64,000 nt of DNA from Flavobacterium crocinum. GTDB lineage: Bacteria > Bacteroidota > Bacteroidia > Flavobacteriales > Flavobacteriaceae. Shown here in pieces: positions 8,373-17,379 of the stretch. Within the stretch, counting starts at the first letter, position 1; each line of letters begins with the position of its first letter. The notes under the pieces are model-generated. The model saw only the letters and a list, made by a program, of their open reading frames with translations, made no database searches and was not told the origin of the DNA. Both the position numbers and the translations under genes were made by a program. The DNA lies in assembly GCF_003122385.1 (NCBI RefSeq), contig NZ_CP029255.1, positions 5,766,001 to 5,830,000 on the forward strand, written 5' to 3'.

Positions 8373-9137
8373 ATGAAATTACATCATTTGCGAAATGCCA
8401 CTTTGGTGATTGAAACAGAAAAGCATGTCATTTTAGTTGACCCAATGTTAGGCAAAAGAAAAACAATTCCTCCTTTTACAATTTTCAGATACAAACCCAA
8501 ACGAAATCCGCTCGTGGCACTGCCTAAAAACAGTCGCGATATTTTAAGTCGAGTAACACATTGTTTAATTACGCATTTACATCCCGATCATATTGATAAA
8601 GCAGGTGAAGTATTTTTGAGAAGAAAAAGTGTTCCGGTAATTTGTAGCGCAAAAGATGAAAAAGCACTTGTCCAGCGTGGACTGAGTGTAATTCAAACTC
8701 TAGAATATTGGGAACCACAACTATTTTTGGATGGAAAAATCACTGGAGTTCCCGCCATTCATGGTTATGGTTTTGTGGCAAAACTTATGGGTAATGTAAT
8801 AGGTTTTCATATAGAACTTGCAAATGAAAAATCTATTTATATCAGTTCTGATACCATTTTTACAGAACATGTAGAAAAAGTTTTGACAGAGTTAAAACCC
8901 GATATTGCTATTGTAGCTTGTGGAACTGCAAGATTAGATTTTGGACAGCCTTTATTAATGCGAATGGATGATATTTTAAAATTCACCAAATTAGCTCCTG
9001 GAAAAGTCTTTGCTAATCATTTAGAGGCTTTAAATCATTGTCCAACAACTCGTTTACAATTAAAAAACGCCCTTTCGGATAATGGCCTTTTAGGAAAAAC
9101 TGTTGTTCCAAATGATGGTGAATGTGTTGAATATTAA
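8373..9137 (+). CDS. Metallo-beta-lactamase-fold hydrolase (UlaG-like)
   Basis: This is a cytoplasmic metal-dependent hydrolase of the UlaG/UPF0173-like branch. The metal site HxHxDH is visible as His68, His70, Asp72 and His73 (THLHPDHID), with a later Asp in YISSDT and a His in FANHLEAL. The start is taken at ATG 8373 because it gives the usual MKLHHLRNATLV opening; a TTG two codons earlier is possible. Its stop codon directly abuts the stop of the convergent radical SAM gene, with no spacer. The substrate is unknown; lactonase-like activity on sugar lactones is a family precedent, not evidence here. Confidence 0.85.
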   Translation: MKLHHLRNATLVIETEKHVILVDPMLGKRKTIPPFTIFRYKPKRNPLVALPKNSRDILSRVTHCLITHLHPDHIDKAGEVFLRRKSVPVICSAKDEKALVQRGLSVIQTLEYWEPQLFLDGKITGVPAIHGYGFVAKLMGNVIGFHIELANEKSIYISSDTIFTEHVEKVLTELKPDIAIVACGTARLDFGQPLLMRMDDILKFTKLAPGKVFANHLEALNHCPTTRLQLKNALSDNGLLGKTVVPNDGECVEY

Positions 9138-11369
9138 TTAAAGTACTAATAATCCAAACTCCCGTAAAGTATTTACAGGTTTTGAATACCAAAATAATTC
9201 AAAATCTTCTAAAGAGTCTTGCGCTTCAAAATCATTTTTTACTTCCTGAAAAGTAAAGTTTTTAGCATTTGAAATCGAAATTTTAGAAAGAATCGAAATT
9301 AGCCATTCTCCTTCTGCTTTACTGGTCTGAACATCGAAACTTTCTTTTTTATCATGAAAAGTAAGCGACATCATTTCCCAACTTCTTCCTTTTTTTGATT
9401 TTGTGAAAATTTCTGCAGAAGGTTTTCCGCCAAGCCAGACTACTTTTGCATTTGGTTTTGTATTGAAATCGTTTTGTTCTTCTAAAGCATTAAAGATAAA
9501 ATCAGGATGAATTTTGGTTTTCGGAATTTTAAAATCGAACCATTCCTGCAATTCATAATCGAAACAGATTCCGTGCATGAAATTAAAAAGTGATTTTTTT
9601 AAACCAAAGCTAAATTTATCATGATTGATTCCTGTTGCATCGGTATATTCAATGTCATTATTGGCAAAGGCTCCAATAGCTTCTGTTTTCTTAGTTACAC
9701 CAAATTGTTCCGGATACAATCCAACCGGACTATGTGCAGTCAAAGCAAACTGATGCCAGAATCCAGACTGTAAAACTCCAGCTTCAAACAACTGACGAAC
9801 CATTTCCAGACTATCAACCGTTTCCTGAATGGTTTGCGTAGGATATCCGTACATTAAATAGGCATGAACCATGATTCCGGCTTCGGTGAAATTTCGGGTC
9901 ACTTTTGCGACTTGTTCTACCGTAACTCCTTTATCAATTAATTTCAACAATCGATCTGAAGCTACTTCTAAACCGCCTGAAACGGCAATACAGCCAGAAG
10001 CTTTTAATAACAAACATAAATCTTTAGAAAAACTTTTTTCGAAGCGAATATTTGTCCACCAGGTTACAGCCAGTTTTCTTTTTAGAATTTCTAGCGCCAG
10101 AGCACGCATTAAAGCCGGTGGAGCCGCTTCGTCAACAAAATGGAATCCGTTTTGACCTGTTTTTTCAATTAATTCTTCTATTCGATCGCAAAGCAGACTT
10201 GCCACAACGGGTTCGTAAACTTTTATATAATCTAAAGAAATATCACAAAAAGTACATTTTCCCCAATAACAACCGTGTGCCATAGTGAGTTTGTTCCAAC
10301 GACCATCGCTCCACATTCTGTGCATTGGATTTACAATTTCTATAACCGAAATATATTTATCCAAAGGTAAATCTGAGTAATCCGGAGTACCTACATAAGC
10401 TTGTTTATAATCGTGTTTTAAGGAATTATTTTTATAAACTACTTCTCCATTTTCCAACAGAAAAGTTCTTTTATAAGATTTGTAATCTGTATTTTCTAAA
10501 TTGGCTATTAATTCCTCGATTGGAACTTCGCCATCGTCTAAAGTAATAAAATCAAAAAACTCAAAAACGCGTTTGTCCGAAAGCGAACGTAATTCTGTAT
10601 TCGGGAAACCGCCACCCATTGAAATCTTAATTTCGGGATGATTTTGTTTTACCCATTGCGCAGAACGAAATGCACTATATAAATTTCCTGGAAACGGAAC
10701 AGAAATTAAAAACAAAGTTGGTTTTACAGTTTCAATTTTTGCTTTTAAAAGTGAAATTAAAATCGAATCGATATAAGTTGGTTCTTGTTGAAGTGCTTGA
10801 TATAACTCATCAAAAGAATTAGCGCTTCGACCTAAACGTTCTGCATAACGGCTGAAACCAAAATTCTCATCAACACATTCTACAATAAAATCTGAAATAT
10901 CTTCGAGATATAAAGTTGCCAAATGTTTGGCTTTATCCTGAGTTCCCATTGTTCCAAAAGCCCAATCCAATTCTTCTAACTGTGCAAAACGAGAAGCTTC
11001 CGGAAGAAAATCTTCCTGACAAATCTGGAGAGCCAAAGTTGGATTTTTCCCCTGAAGAAATTGAATTACAGAATCAATTGTTTTAATATATTCGTCCTGT
11101 AAAGCAAAAATACGTTTAGAATTATCCGAGATATCGTTTCCAACAACTTCAAACCTGAAACCTGAAACCTGAAACAAATTTTGAAGCCCATTCTTCGAAA
11201 ACAATTCCAAAATGACATCAATACCCAAATCGGCCTGAACCGATTCGATATTTTTGGTATTCAGAAAACCTTTTATATACGCCGTTGCCGGATACGGTGT
11301 ATTCAGTTGGGTAAATGGCGGTGTAATTACAAAAAGTTTCGTTTTCAAAAGAGAATTATTTTTTTGCAA
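9138..11369 (-). CDS. B12-binding radical SAM protein
   Basis: This is a large (743-residue) radical SAM enzyme with an N-terminal cobalamin-binding-like region (FVITPPFTQLNTPYPA at 13-28, MGGGFPNTEL near 251-260). The radical SAM core holds the iron-sulfur cysteines Cys367, Cys372 and Cys375 (HGCYWGKCTFCD), a CX4CX2C spacing instead of the classic CX3CX2C. Later motifs include SGGLEVASDRLL and MVHAYLMYGYPTQT. The reaction is unknown; relatives methylate or rearrange substrates. The start is uncertain: TTG at 11369 or TTG at 11348, with no ATG nearby. Residues about 67-75 are encoded by a tandem 8-nt repeat (11151-11175) that looks like inserted intergenic sequence. Confidence 0.85.
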   Translation of the reverse strand: MQKNNSLLKTKLFVITPPFTQLNTPYPATAYIKGFLNTKNIESVQADLGIDVILELFSKNGLQNLFQVSGFRFEVVGNDISDNSKRIFALQDEYIKTIDSVIQFLQGKNPTLALQICQEDFLPEASRFAQLEELDWAFGTMGTQDKAKHLATLYLEDISDFIVECVDENFGFSRYAERLGRSANSFDELYQALQQEPTYIDSILISLLKAKIETVKPTLFLISVPFPGNLYSAFRSAQWVKQNHPEIKISMGGGFPNTELRSLSDKRVFEFFDFITLDDGEVPIEELIANLENTDYKSYKRTFLLENGEVVYKNNSLKHDYKQAYVGTPDYSDLPLDKYISVIEIVNPMHRMWSDGRWNKLTMAHGCYWGKCTFCDISLDYIKVYEPVVASLLCDRIEELIEKTGQNGFHFVDEAAPPALMRALALEILKRKLAVTWWTNIRFEKSFSKDLCLLLKASGCIAVSGGLEVASDRLLKLIDKGVTVEQVAKVTRNFTEAGIMVHAYLMYGYPTQTIQETVDSLEMVRQLFEAGVLQSGFWHQFALTAHSPVGLYPEQFGVTKKTEAIGAFANNDIEYTDATGINHDKFSFGLKKSLFNFMHGICFDYELQEWFDFKIPKTKIHPDFIFNALEEQNDFNTKPNAKVVWLGGKPSAEIFTKSKKGRSWEMMSLTFHDKKESFDVQTSKAEGEWLISILSKISISNAKNFTFQEVKNDFEAQDSLEDFELFWYSKPVNTLREFGLLVL

Positions 11370-11412
11370 AAATACGGGTTATTGGGGACTTTTTCGCATT
11401 TCATTTTTTGAT

Positions 11413-11441
11413 TTGAAATTGTAAACATTTAATTACATTTG
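11413..11441 (+). promoter_or_regulatory. Bacteroidota-type promoter of the adhesin gene
   Basis: A TTG at 11413-11415 and a perfect TAnnTTTG box (tacatttg, 11434-11441) are 18 bases apart, matching the known Flavobacterium -33/-7 arrangement. The -7 box lies 20 bases before the ATG at 11462, so the leader is very short. Confidence 0.6.
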
Positions 11442-11461
11442 TCACTATACAAAACAACTCT

Positions 11462-14400
11462 ATGAAGCACAAATTACTTTTTATTTTTTTGTTTTTTTCA
11501 ATATTTTGCTATTCTCAGGAAAATTGTAATAACGGAGTTGATGATGATGGCGACGGCAAAATAGACTTAAATGATGAAGATTGTATTTGTAATAATACTA
11601 CTTCCATTTTACAAAATCATTCTTTTGAAGAAAAAACAAATTGCCCTCAAGGTTTTGATGACATTCCAACTACTACTTATTGGACAAAAGGAACGATCCC
11701 ATCCCCTGATTATTTAAATAAAGACTGCTATCTTCTTAATACCATTTATAACAAGAATCTTCAAAATTTTCCCGATGGTAAAGGAATTTTCAGAGCAGTA
11801 TACAAAAACAATAAAAAAGAATATATTGCTACAAAATTATCAAGTCCATTAAGTACCGGCATAAAATATCAGTTAACGCTGAATATTGCTACATTGATGA
11901 GTATCGAAACAAATAACCTAAGTAAACGTTTTGATTTTAATTTCTTAGAGCCTACTTATGTAACACTTTACGGTTGTACCAATAAAGATAATTTACCATT
12001 ATATACTACCTCAGATCCAAATTCATTTGACTCATCTTGGATTGAAATTGGAAAAGTTTTATACCAACCTCAGACTACCTGGGGAGAAATAACAATTAAT
12101 TTTACTACAAACATTGCTATTAACGCAATAATGTTAGGACCAGAAAAGGTATTACCTCCATCCTTTAACACGGATTATGAACCTTCTTTTTTGTATGATA
12201 ATCTAAGATTAAATACTGCTGAAAATTTTGGTGTTACTATTGTTCAAAGTGGCAGTTTCTGCAATAATGATTTAATATTGACTGCTAACCTGAATAAAAC
12301 CATGAATCCAGCAACAACTTTTCAATGGTATAAAAATGGAATAGCAATAATTGGAGCAACGAATAAAACTTATTCAATTCCTTCAATTAAAACAAATTTA
12401 GGAGAATATGTCGTAAAAGTTACAGATCAAAATGATTGCTTTATAAGTCCAAAATTAACGATAAACAATTCAATTCTTAATCCTTCTGTCACAGTAGTTC
12501 AGCCTACTTGTCAAGATATAAACGGTTACATCAAAGTTAACGAACCTGGAATAGAATACAGTTTTGATAAAGGTTTGCCTTTTCTTTCAGATGACAATTA
12601 TGTTACAAAAGATTTAGTATGGAAAACAGATCCCAACTTTGCTACAAAAGAATATGGTAAATATTATGTTCAGACAAGAACCGCTTCGGGTTGTATTTCT
12701 ACACCTACAATTGTAACAATTAATCCCCCAATATTACTAGACCGTCCTACATTTTCGATTATTCAACCAACTTGCAGTTCTGGTGGAACTATTACTATCA
12801 CAACTCCGGGATCACAATTTAGTTTTGATGATGGTTTGACTTGGGAAAACAGTGCTGTCAAAGCAAATTTACCTACTGGAACTTATTTAATTAAAATAAA
12901 AAACAGTAGCGGATGTGAATCCTATTCTCAAAGCGTCTTGCTTTTTACATCATACATTAATTCTCCTAACTATACTTTAAGTCAACCTACCTGCAATCAG
13001 GGCGGCAGTATTACTATTACCAGCCCCGCATCTGAATACAGTTTTGATAACGGAGAAACATGGACAACTAATTCAACAGCAACTAATCTGCCTTCCGGCT
13101 ATTACAATGTTAGAATTAAAGATGAATTTGGATGTGTGTCGAAACCTTATTTTAATCAAATTTATTTAAATAAATTTTCTAAACCATATCCGGAAGCCAA
13201 AGTTACTCAACCAAATACTTGTAGCAATACCGGAAGTATTATCTTTTCAAAGCTTTCATCTAAATATAGTATTGACAACGGGCAAACATGGCAGGAAACA
13301 CCTGCTTTTAATAATTTACGACCTGGTAATTATGTACTAAAAACTCAAAATGAACTAGGTTGCGAATCCGAAGTTTTTCAGGTTAAAATAAATTTTTATT
13401 TACCTAAACCAACTTATACCACTATAAATCCCGGATGTACGACAAATGGCAGTATTACTATTACCAGCCCGGCATCTGAATATAGTTTTGATAATGGAGA
13501 AACATGGACAACAAATCCAACGGCAGCTAATTTACCTGCGGGTTCTTATAATATTAGAATTAAAAATGAATTAGGCTGTGAATCTGATCTTGTATATGCC
13601 TATTTACCTGCTTTCTATCTTGATGCACCCACATTCAAAATAATAAATCCGAATTGTGAAACGGAATCCAAATGGAGTATATCAATTACAACCCCGGCAT
13701 CTGAATATAGTTTTGATGGTGGTTTTAGTTGGAGTACAAACTCAAGCATTTCTAATTTAGATTATGGAACTTACTTCCTGAAAATAAAAAATGCTTTAGG
13801 CTGTGAATCAAGTTATGCAATTGCCACTATAAATAATGCCTATTATTTGGGACGTCCTGAATTTTCAGTTTCACAACCTACATGTACTACCCCTGGACGT
13901 GTTACCATAACCACTCCTGCGGCATTTTATAGTTTTGATGATGGAGCAACATGGAGTACAGATCCAAATCTTACTAAATATCCTCATGGTAACGTAAGTG
14001 GTTATCTTAGGATTAAAAATAAATCAGGCTGTGTAAGTGAACCTAATTGGTTTAGTCTTAACCATAATTATCTTAATCCTCCAACTTATACAATAGTGCA
14101 ACCAACGATTTGTGACAGTAATGCTACCGGAAGTATTACTATTACGACAGCAGCCGACTTATATAGCTTTGATGGAGGTTTAAGCTGGAGTACTAACCGT
14201 ACAGCTTCAAATCTTCCCATAGGATTTAAATATCAATTAAAAATAAAAAATAAAGAAGGATGTGAATCAGGAAACCTTGTAGTTGAATTCACACCTCTTA
14301 AAATAAAGGAGGTCGATTACAAAGCCACTTATCCTAGCTGCGGTAAAGGAGGTTCTATTACAATTACTACACCGGCACCATTTTACAGTTTTGATGGTGG

Positions 14401-16759
14401 TGAAACTTGGGGCACAAATCCAACTGCTTCAAATTTACCACTTGGTTTTTATTATCCTAAAATAAAAAATGAAGCCGGATGTGTCTCACAAACAAATTAT
14501 TCTGTGAATTTCACTGAAGAATATTTATCTAATTTTAATATTCAGGTAACTCAACCTACTTGTGAATCAAAGAATAAAGGGAGTATTACAATAGATCCAA
14601 TATTTGATCAATATAGCTTTGATGACGGTAGAACCTGGAGTCAATACAACTCTGCCATAAATCTATCTCCTGGTAATTATTACATAGTAGTTAAAAACAA
14701 TTTAGGCTGTCAGTCCTGGTGGAGAACTGTAACACTTTATGATTTTTATCTACCCAGACCAAATTATACCGCAACTCCTCCTGTATGTGGAACTGGAGGA
14801 AGTATTACAATAACTACTCCGGCTGCCTTATACAGTTTTGATGATGGAATAAGTTGGACAACTAACCCAACAGCTGTAAATTTAGATGAAGGGTATTACG
14901 GAATAAAGATAAAAAATGAGTTAGGGTGTGAATCCTATCCTCAAAATATTTATGTTCCAAAATTTTACCTTAATACGCCATCATACTCAATAATACAACC
15001 TAATTGCGAATCTTTAGGCAGTATAACTTTCACTACAGTTGCTTCAGAATATAGTATAGACAATGGTTTAACCTGGCAAGCTAACGCTACTTTTCCTAAT
15101 TTAACTGCTGATAATTATTATTTAAAAATAAAAAACGAATTAGGATGTGAATCGAGTCCAAAATACATTTCTTTATATAATTCGAATCCATCACCTCAAC
15201 AGCCAAATGTTAATGCTCAACAGCCAAGTAGTTGTACAGCTGCTAAAGGGACTATTACAGTGTCAACAAATGCTTATCAATACAGTTTTGATAATGGACT
15301 TACCTGGACTACAAATTCTAAGGCAGTTAATTTAGATCCTGGCACCTATTTTGTTAAAATCAAAAACAGCAGTACAGGCTGTCCTTCACTTGCAACAAAA
15401 GCAATTATCAACACACCGTTAGATGCCATAGTAGCTCCAAATTATACAGTTTCTCATCCTGTAAGCTGTAACAATCCCTTTGGGACAATTACTATTACAA
15501 CCATAGCCTCAAAGTATAGTTTTGACAATGGATTAACATGGAAAACAAATTCAGATTCTGGAAATTTAGCTATAGGGAATTATATGATTAAGATTCAAAA
15601 TGCTGCCGGATGTGAATCTGAAGCTGTTTCGATTAGCATAAATGCACCTACAGATTACCCAACTACCCCAACAAACAATATAACCCAACCTAATTGTAAT
15701 AATAGTCAAGGAAAAATAACCATTCTTACTACAGCATCCGAATATAGTTTTGATAACGGTTTAAACTGGTCTAATAATGCAACATCGACATTTTTAAATC
15801 CAGGTGAATATTATTTAAAAATTAAAAATGCCAATGGATGTGTTTCTGAACCAGTAAAAGCCACTATAATAGCTTTTGTGAATTCAATACCATTGCCTGA
15901 AAATGCAAATCCTAAAATCTTCTGCATTCAGGAAAATGCTACTTTAGATAATATTCAAATGACCGGAAACAACATAAAATGGTATAACGCTCAAACTGGC
16001 GGAACACCTTTGGTCAATACAACATTACTCCAAAATAATGGAGCTTATTTTGCATCACAAACAATAGATGGGTGTGAGAGTTTAAGAGTTCCTATATCCG
16101 TTACGATTCAGAATACATTAACACCAACCGGAAATGCCAATCAGCAATTTTGTACCGGACAAAACCCAACAATTACAAATCTAGAAATAACTGGTACTTC
16201 AATAAAATGGTACGATGCACTAACCAATGGAAATTTATTAGCTGAAACAACTACTCTAATTGATGGAAAGACCTACTATGCATCACAAACAGAAAACAGT
16301 TGCGAAAGTCCAAGATTTGGAGTTAAAGTTTCTATTGTAAATACTCCGTCTGCCCCATCAGGAAATGGAACTCAGGAATTTTGTAAAAATGAAAACCCAA
16401 CGTTGGAAGACATTCAAATGACTGAACAAAATTTAAAATGGTACGATACCAATTTTTCAGCAGCTCCTCTGCCTAATACAACTTTATTAGAAAATGACCG
16501 AACATATTATGCTTCACAAACAATTGGATGTGAAAGCGACAGAACTCCAATTTTGGTAAAAGTCTATAATACACCTTTACCAACTGGAAATAACAATCAA
16601 CAATTTTGTATTAATGAAATTGCCACTTTAGAAAGTTTAAACATCGCTGGAACCGATCTTAAATGGTATGATGCTAAAACCAGCGGAAATATTTTACCGG
16701 AAACCACTTTACTGCAAACCACAGCTTATTATGTCACACAGACTTTAAACGGCTGCTAA
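11462..16759 (+). CDS. Giant repeat adhesin, truncated by an in-frame stop
   Basis: This is a secreted 1765-residue surface protein, probably an adhesin. A signal peptide (about 1-19) leads to an acidic, calcium-loop-like stretch (GVDDDGDGKIDLNDEDC, 25-41). A jelly-roll-like region and one Ig-like unit follow. Then come about 15 repeats of some 75 residues, each with a PxC start, the core YSFDNGxTW and an ending KNxxGCES, reminiscent of SprB-type repeats. The tail has Ig-like repeats of the pattern FCxxxNPTxxxxxxxxxxxKWY. The fourth of these ends TLNGC followed by TAA, where every sister repeat has GCE or SCE, so a GAA codon has become a stop. The sorting domain that type IX secretion needs lies downstream in the same frame. 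No SprF-like partner gene is adjacent. Confidence 0.9.
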   Translation: MKHKLLFIFLFFSIFCYSQENCNNGVDDDGDGKIDLNDEDCICNNTTSILQNHSFEEKTNCPQGFDDIPTTTYWTKGTIPSPDYLNKDCYLLNTIYNKNLQNFPDGKGIFRAVYKNNKKEYIATKLSSPLSTGIKYQLTLNIATLMSIETNNLSKRFDFNFLEPTYVTLYGCTNKDNLPLYTTSDPNSFDSSWIEIGKVLYQPQTTWGEITINFTTNIAINAIMLGPEKVLPPSFNTDYEPSFLYDNLRLNTAENFGVTIVQSGSFCNNDLILTANLNKTMNPATTFQWYKNGIAIIGATNKTYSIPSIKTNLGEYVVKVTDQNDCFISPKLTINNSILNPSVTVVQPTCQDINGYIKVNEPGIEYSFDKGLPFLSDDNYVTKDLVWKTDPNFATKEYGKYYVQTRTASGCISTPTIVTINPPILLDRPTFSIIQPTCSSGGTITITTPGSQFSFDDGLTWENSAVKANLPTGTYLIKIKNSSGCESYSQSVLLFTSYINSPNYTLSQPTCNQGGSITITSPASEYSFDNGETWTTNSTATNLPSGYYNVRIKDEFGCVSKPYFNQIYLNKFSKPYPEAKVTQPNTCSNTGSIIFSKLSSKYSIDNGQTWQETPAFNNLRPGNYVLKTQNELGCESEVFQVKINFYLPKPTYTTINPGCTTNGSITITSPASEYSFDNGETWTTNPTAANLPAGSYNIRIKNELGCESDLVYAYLPAFYLDAPTFKIINPNCETESKWSISITTPASEYSFDGGFSWSTNSSISNLDYGTYFLKIKNALGCESSYAIATINNAYYLGRPEFSVSQPTCTTPGRVTITTPAAFYSFDDGATWSTDPNLTKYPHGNVSGYLRIKNKSGCVSEPNWFSLNHNYLNPPTYTIVQPTICDSNATGSITITTAADLYSFDGGLSWSTNRTASNLPIGFKYQLKIKNKEGCESGNLVVEFTPLKIKEVDYKATYPSCGKGGSITITTPAPFYSFDGGETWGTNPTASNLPLGFYYPKIKNEAGCVSQTNYSVNFTEEYLSNFNIQVTQPTCESKNKGSITIDPIFDQYSFDDGRTWSQYNSAINLSPGNYYIVVKNNLGCQSWWRTVTLYDFYLPRPNYTATPPVCGTGGSITITTPAALYSFDDGISWTTNPTAVNLDEGYYGIKIKNELGCESYPQNIYVPKFYLNTPSYSIIQPNCESLGSITFTTVASEYSIDNGLTWQANATFPNLTADNYYLKIKNELGCESSPKYISLYNSNPSPQQPNVNAQQPSSCTAAKGTITVSTNAYQYSFDNGLTWTTNSKAVNLDPGTYFVKIKNSSTGCPSLATKAIINTPLDAIVAPNYTVSHPVSCNNPFGTITITTIASKYSFDNGLTWKTNSDSGNLAIGNYMIKIQNAAGCESEAVSISINAPTDYPTTPTNNITQPNCNNSQGKITILTTASEYSFDNGLNWSNNATSTFLNPGEYYLKIKNANGCVSEPVKATIIAFVNSIPLPENANPKIFCIQENATLDNIQMTGNNIKWYNAQTGGTPLVNTTLLQNNGAYFASQTIDGCESLRVPISVTIQNTLTPTGNANQQFCTGQNPTITNLEITGTSIKWYDALTNGNLLAETTTLIDGKTYYASQTENSCESPRFGVKVSIVNTPSAPSGNGTQEFCKNENPTLEDIQMTEQNLKWYDTNFSAAPLPNTTLLENDRTYYASQTIGCESDRTPILVKVYNTPLPTGNNNQQFCINEIATLESLNIAGTDLKWYDAKTSGNILPETTLLQTTAYYVTQTLNGC

Positions 16760-17314
16760 AGTAAAAGATTTGCTTTAAGTGTTAAAATCCAGGATACTCA
16801 AATCCCTATTGCAGATTCACCACAAGTTTTCTGCATTCAGAAAAATGCAAAAATTAGTGATATTGGAGTTTTGGGACAGAATATCAAATGGTATGAAAAC
16901 ATTTCTTCAACTATTTCCATTTCAGAATCAACATCTCTTGAAAATGGAATTACTTATTATGCCACTCAAACTATCAGCAATTGCGAAAGTGATAGAATTC
17001 CAGTTACTATAAATATTCAGGAAGCAACAACTGGTGATTGTATCCATTTTGTTGAAGAACTTCCTTTTCCTAAATTCTTTACTCCTAACGGTGACGGATT
17101 TAACGATCTTTGGACAATTGACTCTGCTTATTTAGCTCCAAATAGCAGAATTAAAATCTATGATCGTTACGGAAAACTAATTAAAGAATTGGCACCAAAT
17201 ACTTCCTGGAACGGAACTTATCTTGGTAATCTAGAACCTGCATCCGATTATTGGTTTTCAGCCACACGTTTTAATGGTACAGAATTTAGAGGCCATTTTA
17301 GTTTGAAACGATAA
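16760..17314 (+). pseudogene. Severed C-terminus of the adhesin with type B T9SS sorting domain
   Basis: Reading continues in the same frame after the TAA at 16757-16759: SKRFALSVKIQD completes the broken repeat, a fifth Ig-like repeat follows (FCIQKNAKISD... IKWYENISS), then a gliding-motility type C-terminal domain (FFTPNGDGFNDLW, KIYDRYGKLIKEL, FRGHFSLKR). This domain directs proteins through type IX secretion. The fragment has no signal peptide, and the only nearby initiation codon is a TTG at 16871, so it is unlikely to be made or exported on its own. With one codon restored the full product would be about 1950 residues. A base-calling error remains possible. Confidence 0.85.
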
Positions 17315-17322
17315 CATAAAAG

Positions 17323-17358
17323 AAAAGTCCGCGTCTTAATAAAGATTGCGGACTTTTT
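17323..17358. terminator. Bidirectional terminator
   Basis: A perfect 10-bp stem pairs 17323-17332 (aaaagtccgc) with 17348-17357 (gcggactttt), with a T-rich run to the right and an A-rich run to the left. It lies between the convergent adhesin and alpha/beta-hydrolase genes and can serve both. Confidence 0.85.
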
Positions 17359-17379
17359 ATTAAAATTTCAAGCCTAATT

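Noticed and set aside
15147-15335. Small frame inside the adhesin repeats
   Set aside because: Shadow of the repeat-coding frame; its residues only mirror the repeats in a shifted frame.
12700-15900. Regular DNA repeats that could suggest a CRISPR array
   Set aside because: The periodicity of about 225 bases is in frame and codes for protein repeats with divergent DNA; there are no short identical repeats with unique spacers.
16740-16780. Frameshift as cause of the adhesin break
   Set aside because: The frame before and after the stop is the same (codon positions agree), so it is a nonsense codon and not an indel.
16779-17012. A plus-strand reading frame overlapping the adhesin tail
   Set aside because: It is out of frame with the clear Ig-like and sorting-domain sequence and shows no protein character of its own.
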